Of a DNA stretch of 43,254 nt, positions 39,727 to 43,254 are shown one piece after another. The position numbers and the translations under genes are program-made. The notes beneath the pieces were generated by a model. That model did not search any database. It was not told the DNA's origin and saw only the letters and a list, made by a program, of their open reading frames with translations. Position 1 is the first letter of the stretch, and every line of letters begins with the position of its first letter. The DNA is from [Streptosporangium] indianense. Lineage in GTDB: Bacteria; Actinomycetota; Actinomycetes; Streptomycetales; Streptomycetaceae. The stretch spans positions 1 to 43,254 of the forward strand of contig NZ_JAKEIO010000061.1 of NCBI RefSeq assembly GCF_021474405.1. The letters are read 5' to 3'.

Positions 39727-40608
39727 TCAGGAGGCTTGGCCCGATGCCGCGCGGTCGGCCTGGCCGCCGGCGCCGAGGGGGCCGGTGTAGCGGACCGGGC
39801 CCTCGGCCTCCAGGCGAGGCAGGGCGCGGCGCGCCACGCGCAGGACCACCGGGGGCATGGCGGGGCGTATCGGCTGGGCGAGCCGCAGCCAGGCCGGGGC
39901 GTAGACCGCCGTACGCCGCCGTTCCATGCCTCTGACCAGGCGGGCGGCGACGACCTCCACCGGGTACACGCGGCGGGCCGGCGCAGGCATGTGCAGGCGC
40001 AGCTCGCGCAGGACCGCGTACCGGTCGGCGTCGCGGATCATGTCGGTGTCCGTCCAGTTGAGGTAGGCGATACCGACCCCGACCCCGCGGTGCGCCACCT
40101 CCGCCCGCAGGGAGTGCGCGAAGGCCTCGGCCCCTGCCTTGGAGGCGCAGTAGGCGCTCATCAAGGGTGCGGCGCCGATCGAGGCCAGGGAGGCGACCTG
40201 GAGGAAGTAGCCCGCCGTGTCGAGCAGGTCCGGCAGGAACGCCCGGGCCGTCCGGGCGCTGCCGGTGAGGTTGACGTCGATCACGCGGCTCCAGGCGTCC
40301 GGGTCCGAGGCGAGCAGCGAGCCGCCCTCGGCGATCCCGGCGTTGGCCACCACGGCCGACGGGCGGCCGAGACCGTCCCGCACGGCTTGCGCCGCGGCTT
40401 CCAGCGCCGACAGGTCGGTGACGTCGGCCTCCAGGGCGAGGGCCGGGCCCGGCAGTGAGGCGGCCACCGTCTCCAGGGCGGCCTTCTCGTGGCCGACGAG
40501 CGCCACCCGGGCGCCGCGCCGGGCGACTTCGCGGGCCAGGGCCGCGCCCACGCCCCGGGCGGCTCCGGTGACGACGATCGTGCGCTCGGCGAGCGGGCTG
40601 CTGCGCAT
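39727..40608 (-). CDS. Short-chain dehydrogenase/reductase
   Basis: 293 aa. The NAD(P)-binding TGAARGVGAALA is near residue 15, NAG at ANAGIAEGG (near 88), and the catalytic Ser/Tyr/Lys in VASLASIGAAPLMSAYCASKAG (near 140-160). A C-terminal extension of about 60 residues, YAPAWLRLAQPIRPAMPPVV, is hydrophobic/amphipathic and typical of SDRs in lipid metabolism. ATG 40608. It is 42 bp downstream of the FAD oxidoreductase gene. Confidence 0.9.
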   Translation of the reverse strand: MRSSPLAERTIVVTGAARGVGAALAREVARRGARVALVGHEKAALETVAASLPGPALALEADVTDLSALEAAAQAVRDGLGRPSAVVANAGIAEGGSLLASDPDAWSRVIDVNLTGSARTARAFLPDLLDTAGYFLQVASLASIGAAPLMSAYCASKAGAEAFAHSLRAEVAHRGVGVGIAYLNWTDTDMIRDADRYAVLRELRLHMPAPARRVYPVEVVAARLVRGMERRRTAVYAPAWLRLAQPIRPAMPPVVLRVARRALPRLEAEGPVRYTGPLGAGGQADRAASGQAS

Positions 40609-40650
40609 GGGCTGCCCTTCCTTCCGGCGTCGGTCCCGTCCCCCGAGGGA

Positions 40651-42270
40651 TCAGCGCCTGGCTCCGGAGCGGTCGCGATGGGCGAGGAGCCGCTGGGCCC
40701 GGGCCAGGCCGGGGGGCCGGTTGCGGCGCAGGGCGGCCCGGGCGGCGTTGGCCCCGGGCGCTCCGTGCACTCCGCCGCCCGGATGGGCTCCGGAGGAGGC
40801 GAGGTACAGGCCCCGTACCGGGGTCTCGGGGCGGCCGGTGCCGGGCAGGGGCCGGAAGACGAGCTGCTGGTGCAGGGCGGTGGTGCCGCCGTTGATGGCG
40901 CCGCCCGCGAGATTGCCGTCGAGCGCCTCCAGCGTCGGGGGCGCCAGGATGCGGCGGCTGCGGATCAGCGAACGGAAGCCGGGCGCGAAGCGTTCCACCT
41001 GGCGTTCCATGCGGTCGGCCATGAGCTCCTGGTCCTTGGTGCCCCAGCGGCCGGTGATGCCCTCGTCGGCGGCGTCGGCGCGGATCTCGTGGGGGATGTG
41101 GGTGTAGGCCCACGCCGATTCGGTGCCCAGGGGCGAACGAGTGGTGTCGGAGGTGGTCATCTGGCCGAAGATCAGGAACGGCCGGTCGGGCACCTCCCGC
41201 ATGGCGATCTGCGCGGCGAAGCGGGTGAGCTCGTCCATGCCGTCGGCGAGGTGCACGGTTCCGGCCCGCGACGCCTGCTCGGCCTGCCAGGGCACCGGGC
41301 CGTCGAGTGCCCAGTCGACCTTGAACGTGGCGAAGTCCCACTGGAAGCGCCGCAGGTCGTCGAGGACCTGCGCGGGCAGGTGCTGCGGGTCGAGGAGCTC
41401 GCCGTACAGGGCGGGCGCGGACACGTCCGCCAGCACCGCCCGGCGGGCCCGGACCGCGTCACCGGGGGCCGTGCGGACACCGACGGCCCGGCCGCCCCGG
41501 ACGACGACGTGCTCCACGCGTTGCCCGCAGCGCACCCGGCCGCCCCGGGACTCCAGGCGGTGCACCAGGGCCGAGGTCAGCGCGCCGGAGCCGCCGGCCG
41601 GGACGGGGAAGCCGTAGGTCTGGCCCAGCATGGCCATCAGCCAGCCGAAGCCGCCGCTGCCCGTCGACTCGGGGGCGAGGTCGGCGTGCAGGGCGTTGCC
41701 CGCCAGCAGCAGGCGCCCGCCCTGGCCGCGGAACTCCTCCTCGCCCAGGCGGCGCACCGGCAGCATCAGGGAGCGGGCCATGCGCAGTCCGCCCGCGGCC
41801 CGCAGCCGCAGCGCCAGCCGCGCCGAGGCCCGGACGGGCGGGAACGGGGTGAACAGGGCGTCCAGGAGGTCGGGGCGCAGGCTCTGCCACACCTCGTGCA
41901 GTCGCCGCCAGGCGGCTCCGTCGCCCGCCTCGAAGGTGTCGAGGGACGCGGCGGTGGTGTCGACGTTGCGGTCCAGGAGGGCGCAGCTGCCGTCGGTGAG
42001 GGGGTGGGCCAGCACGCTGGGCGCGTGGCTCCAGCGCAGCCCGTGCTCCTCGGGGTGCAGCGCGGCCAGGACGGGCGATGCCGCGGCGAGGGGGTAGAAG
42101 GAGCTGAAGAGGTCGTTGACGAACGCGGGGTCGACCCCTCGGTCGTGGCGCACGGCGCCGCCCGGTTCGGGCTGCTCCTCCAGCACTTCCACGCTCCACC
42201 CGGCGTCCGCGAGGACGTTGGCGGCGACCAGGCCGTTGGGGCCCGCGCCGATCACCACTGCGTCAGGCAT
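40651..42270 (-). CDS. Phytoene-desaturase-like FAD oxidoreductase
   Basis: 539 aa. N-terminal FAD motif AVVIGAGPNGLVAANVLADAGWSVEVLEE (split as VVIGAGPNGLVAANVLADAG, then WSVEVLEEQPEPGG). The C-terminal family block GLYLASSGAHPGGGVHGAPG closes the FAD site. It belongs to the CrtI-like NAD(P)/FAD oxidoreductases. No carotenoid synthesis genes are near, so another lipid or quinone substrate is likely. The ATG at 42270 overlaps the SRPBCC stop by 8 bp, so they are translated together. Confidence 0.9.
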   Translation of the reverse strand: MPDAVVIGAGPNGLVAANVLADAGWSVEVLEEQPEPGGAVRHDRGVDPAFVNDLFSSFYPLAAASPVLAALHPEEHGLRWSHAPSVLAHPLTDGSCALLDRNVDTTAASLDTFEAGDGAAWRRLHEVWQSLRPDLLDALFTPFPPVRASARLALRLRAAGGLRMARSLMLPVRRLGEEEFRGQGGRLLLAGNALHADLAPESTGSGGFGWLMAMLGQTYGFPVPAGGSGALTSALVHRLESRGGRVRCGQRVEHVVVRGGRAVGVRTAPGDAVRARRAVLADVSAPALYGELLDPQHLPAQVLDDLRRFQWDFATFKVDWALDGPVPWQAEQASRAGTVHLADGMDELTRFAAQIAMREVPDRPFLIFGQMTTSDTTRSPLGTESAWAYTHIPHEIRADAADEGITGRWGTKDQELMADRMERQVERFAPGFRSLIRSRRILAPPTLEALDGNLAGGAINGGTTALHQQLVFRPLPGTGRPETPVRGLYLASSGAHPGGGVHGAPGANAARAALRRNRPPGLARAQRLLAHRDRSGARR

Positions 42271-42772
42271 CGCGGGCTCCGCCGGTGTCGGGTCCGACGG
42301 TCACCTGGCCCAGCGGGCGGCGGGCACCGCCCGGGATCCGTGCCTCGTCCTCGCAGAGCCTGGCCAGGCGGGCCAGCATGGCGCGGTGGCGCAGCTGGAT
42401 CAGCGCCTCGAATCCGATGTTGTGCAGCCGGCCGCCGGCGCCCCGCAGGGGGTGCTCGTCCACGATCACCAGGCAGTGCTCGCCCCAGGGCCGCAGCTCG
42501 ATGGCGATGCGGGCCGTGCCGAGGGGACCTGCATGGGCCTCCAGCTCCAGCCGGGTGCCTTCCTCGCAAGAGCGGACGGTGGTCTCGTTGGTGAGCCGCA
42601 CCGGGCCGAGCCGGACTTCGTAGCGGATCGCCGCGTCCTTGCGGGGCCAGTGCCCGCGTACGGGGTGGGATTCGGAGGTGCCCACCACCCACTCCGCGTA
42701 GCGGTGGCCGTCGGCGAGGACGTCCCACACGGCGCCCGGGCCGACCCGGATCAGGTGATGGCGTACGGCCAC
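42263..42772 (-). CDS. SRPBCC (START-like) domain protein
   Basis: 169 aa from GTG 42772, with AGGAGG 6 nt upstream. HHLIRVGPGAVWDVLADGHRYAEWVVGT (read as VGPGAVWDVLADGHRYAEW) is the typical first helix of the polyketide-cyclase/START fold, and WGEHCLVIVDEHPLRGAG and LRHRAMLARLARLCE complete it. Such proteins bind hydrophobic ligands in a deep pocket. It heads the minus-strand operon SRPBCC-FAD-SDR-MpaB. Confidence 0.88.
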   Translation of the reverse strand: MAVRHHLIRVGPGAVWDVLADGHRYAEWVVGTSESHPVRGHWPRKDAAIRYEVRLGPVRLTNETTVRSCEEGTRLELEAHAGPLGTARIAIELRPWGEHCLVIVDEHPLRGAGGRLHNIGFEALIQLRHRAMLARLARLCEDEARIPGGARRPLGQVTVGPDTGGARDA

Positions 42773-42840
42773 GGATGCCTCCTGCTGCCTCGACCGGTAG
42801 TCGTCGCCACCCCGAGTGCCCCGGAACCCCTTGTTCAACA

Positions 42841-42876
42841 GCGCCGAGCCCGGCGGGACCGGGCCGGGCTCGGCGC
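42841..42876. other. Perfect 14-bp stem hairpin in a divergent promoter region
   Basis: GCGCCGAGCCCGGC (42841-42854), 8-nt loop, GCCGGGCTCGGCGC (42863-42876). It lies 69 bp upstream of the SRPBCC start and 255 bp upstream of the secreted-protein gene. It has terminator strength, but no gene ends here, so it may be a 5' leader element or a relic. The rest of this 359-bp gap holds the CebR-like operator and no gene. Confidence 0.75.
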
Positions 42877-43087
42877 GGAGCCCAGCCGGACCGGGCCGGA
42901 CCCCGGCGGGCAGTCCGGCGGGAGGCCGTCGCCGGGGCGTGCAGAAGACCGGCGAAGGCCGCCGCGTCGAGGTGCAGAGCGGCCGGGGGGCCGTCCCCTT
43001 CAAGGAGTGCACTCATGCTCCGCCCCGCACCAATCCCGGCTTTACCTCTTGACGCCCCGGACCGCGGGGAGCACATTGACCGCACTT

Positions 43088-43101
43088 TGAGAGCGCTCTC
43101 A
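43088..43101. promoter_or_regulatory. CebR/LacI-type sugar operator
   Basis: TGAGAGCGCTCTCA is a perfect palindrome that differs at two symmetric positions from the CebR cello-oligosaccharide operator TGGGAGCGCTCCCA. It lies 31 bp upstream of the secreted-protein start. This suggests a polysaccharide-degrading enzyme controlled by a LacI-family repressor. Confidence 0.75.
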
Positions 43102-43131
43102 TCCTTCTCCCCGCACGAGAGGCATCCCCAC

Positions 43132-43254
43132 ATGAGCGACACCACCGGCACCTCCCCCGCACGGCGTCCGCTGCGGCGGGCGTTCATCGCCGTGGTCAGC
43201 ACCCTCGGGCTCGCGGCAGCCGCCTCCGCGATCGCCACCCCCGCCGCCAACGCC
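43132..43254 (+). CDS. Secreted protein, N-terminal signal peptide (partial)
   Basis: The first 41 codons run to the right edge. The ATG has GAGAGG about 9 nt upstream. The protein begins MSDTTGTSPARRPLRR, then a hydrophobic core (AFIAVVSTLGLAAAASAIA) and an Ala-x-Ala cleavage site (PAANA) at the window end. RR-hydrophobic organisation could suit Sec or Tat export. The mature domain is outside the window; the CebR-like operator makes a secreted glycoside hydrolase or binding protein the best guess. Confidence 0.8.
   Translation, partial: MSDTTGTSPARRPLRRAFIAVVSTLGLAAAASAIATPAANA

Noticed and set aside
38744..41341. 865-codon open frame on the minus strand
   Set aside because: Only its last 284 codons (DUF2236) are protein-like; the rest is a shadow of the SDR and FAD oxidoreductase genes.
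42832..42839. GTTCAACA upstream of the SRPBCC gene
   Set aside because: Lone half-site far from the biosynthetic cluster with no partner arm.
1..43254. tRNA, rRNA, CRISPR array or complete transposon
   Set aside because: None was found by reading both strands; no regularly spaced repeats and no transposase motifs. This is by eye and not a covariance-model search.

Overview
The base composition (very GC-rich), strong third-position GC bias, GTG/TTG starts with 4-bp GTGA/ATGA stop-start overlaps and rare TTA codons all point to a Streptomyces or a close relative. The window has three parts: the edge of a nonribosomal peptide biosynthetic cluster (about 1-19,650), a hydroxyproline catabolic operon (about 19,850-25,300), and ordinary chromosome with sugar-metabolism genes and several gene relics (25,400-43,254).

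Biosynthetic region. An NRPS gene starts at 525 and leaves the window to the left, beginning directly with a condensation domain. Divergent from it is a StrR-family (ParB-like) pathway activator containing a TTA codon. To its right on the minus strand lie a shortened FkbM-like methyltransferase, a 4-hydroxymandelate synthase (HmaS) homologue that seems to have lost two of its three iron ligands, and an alpha/beta hydrolase. A six-gene minus-strand operon follows: CmlA-type diiron beta-hydroxylase, HpgT-type aminotransferase, DpgA, DpgB, DpgC and DpgD. DpgA-D plus the aminotransferase form the full route from malonyl-CoA to 3,5-dihydroxyphenylglycine (Dpg). Divergent from cmlA is a compact plus-strand operon of five genes: a protein with a class I aminoacyl-tRNA-synthetase-like N-terminal motif, a small unknown protein, a GH3-family acyl-adenylating enzyme, a class I HMG-CoA reductase fused to an aminoglycoside-phosphotransferase-type kinase, and a dTMP-kinase-like P-loop kinase. 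Three of the five carry TTA codons. I do not recognise this operon as a described pathway, and it is the best candidate for a new system here.

The two halves are tied together by a palindrome, GTTCAAC(C/T)G-N11-C(A/G)GTTGAAC. It occurs once between the NRPS and the activator, once upstream of the hydrolase/HmaS-like pair, and twice in the promoter region shared by the cmlA-dpg operon and the five-gene operon. It matches the binding consensus known for StrR/NovG-type activators, so I infer one regulon covering both operons, probably bldA-dependent. The product is likely a peptide with Dpg and a beta-hydroxylated amino acid, modified by an unknown acyl/reductive/kinase chemistry.

The cluster ends at a decayed reductase tail (19,720-19,835). 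Next comes a minus-strand operon for trans-4-hydroxyproline degradation: D-amino-acid oxidase-like enzyme, ferredoxin subunit, FAD subunit, DapA-like deaminase, epimerase and GntR regulator. Then come a stand-alone MmyB-type ligand domain, an XRE regulator with an ImmA/IrrE-like peptidase, an Sfp-type phosphopantetheinyl transferase that could serve the NRPS, a metallophosphoesterase and an ATP-grasp protein. GH38 and GH4 glycosidases follow with a DeoR regulator and a divergent, C-terminally truncated PfkB kinase. A phosphatase is followed by a patch of gene fragments (38,351-38,714). The last block is a four-gene minus-strand group (SRPBCC, phytoene-desaturase-like FAD enzyme, SDR, MpaB/DUF2236). 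The window ends in the signal peptide of a secreted protein behind a CebR-like operator. No tRNA, rRNA, CRISPR array or complete insertion sequence was seen.
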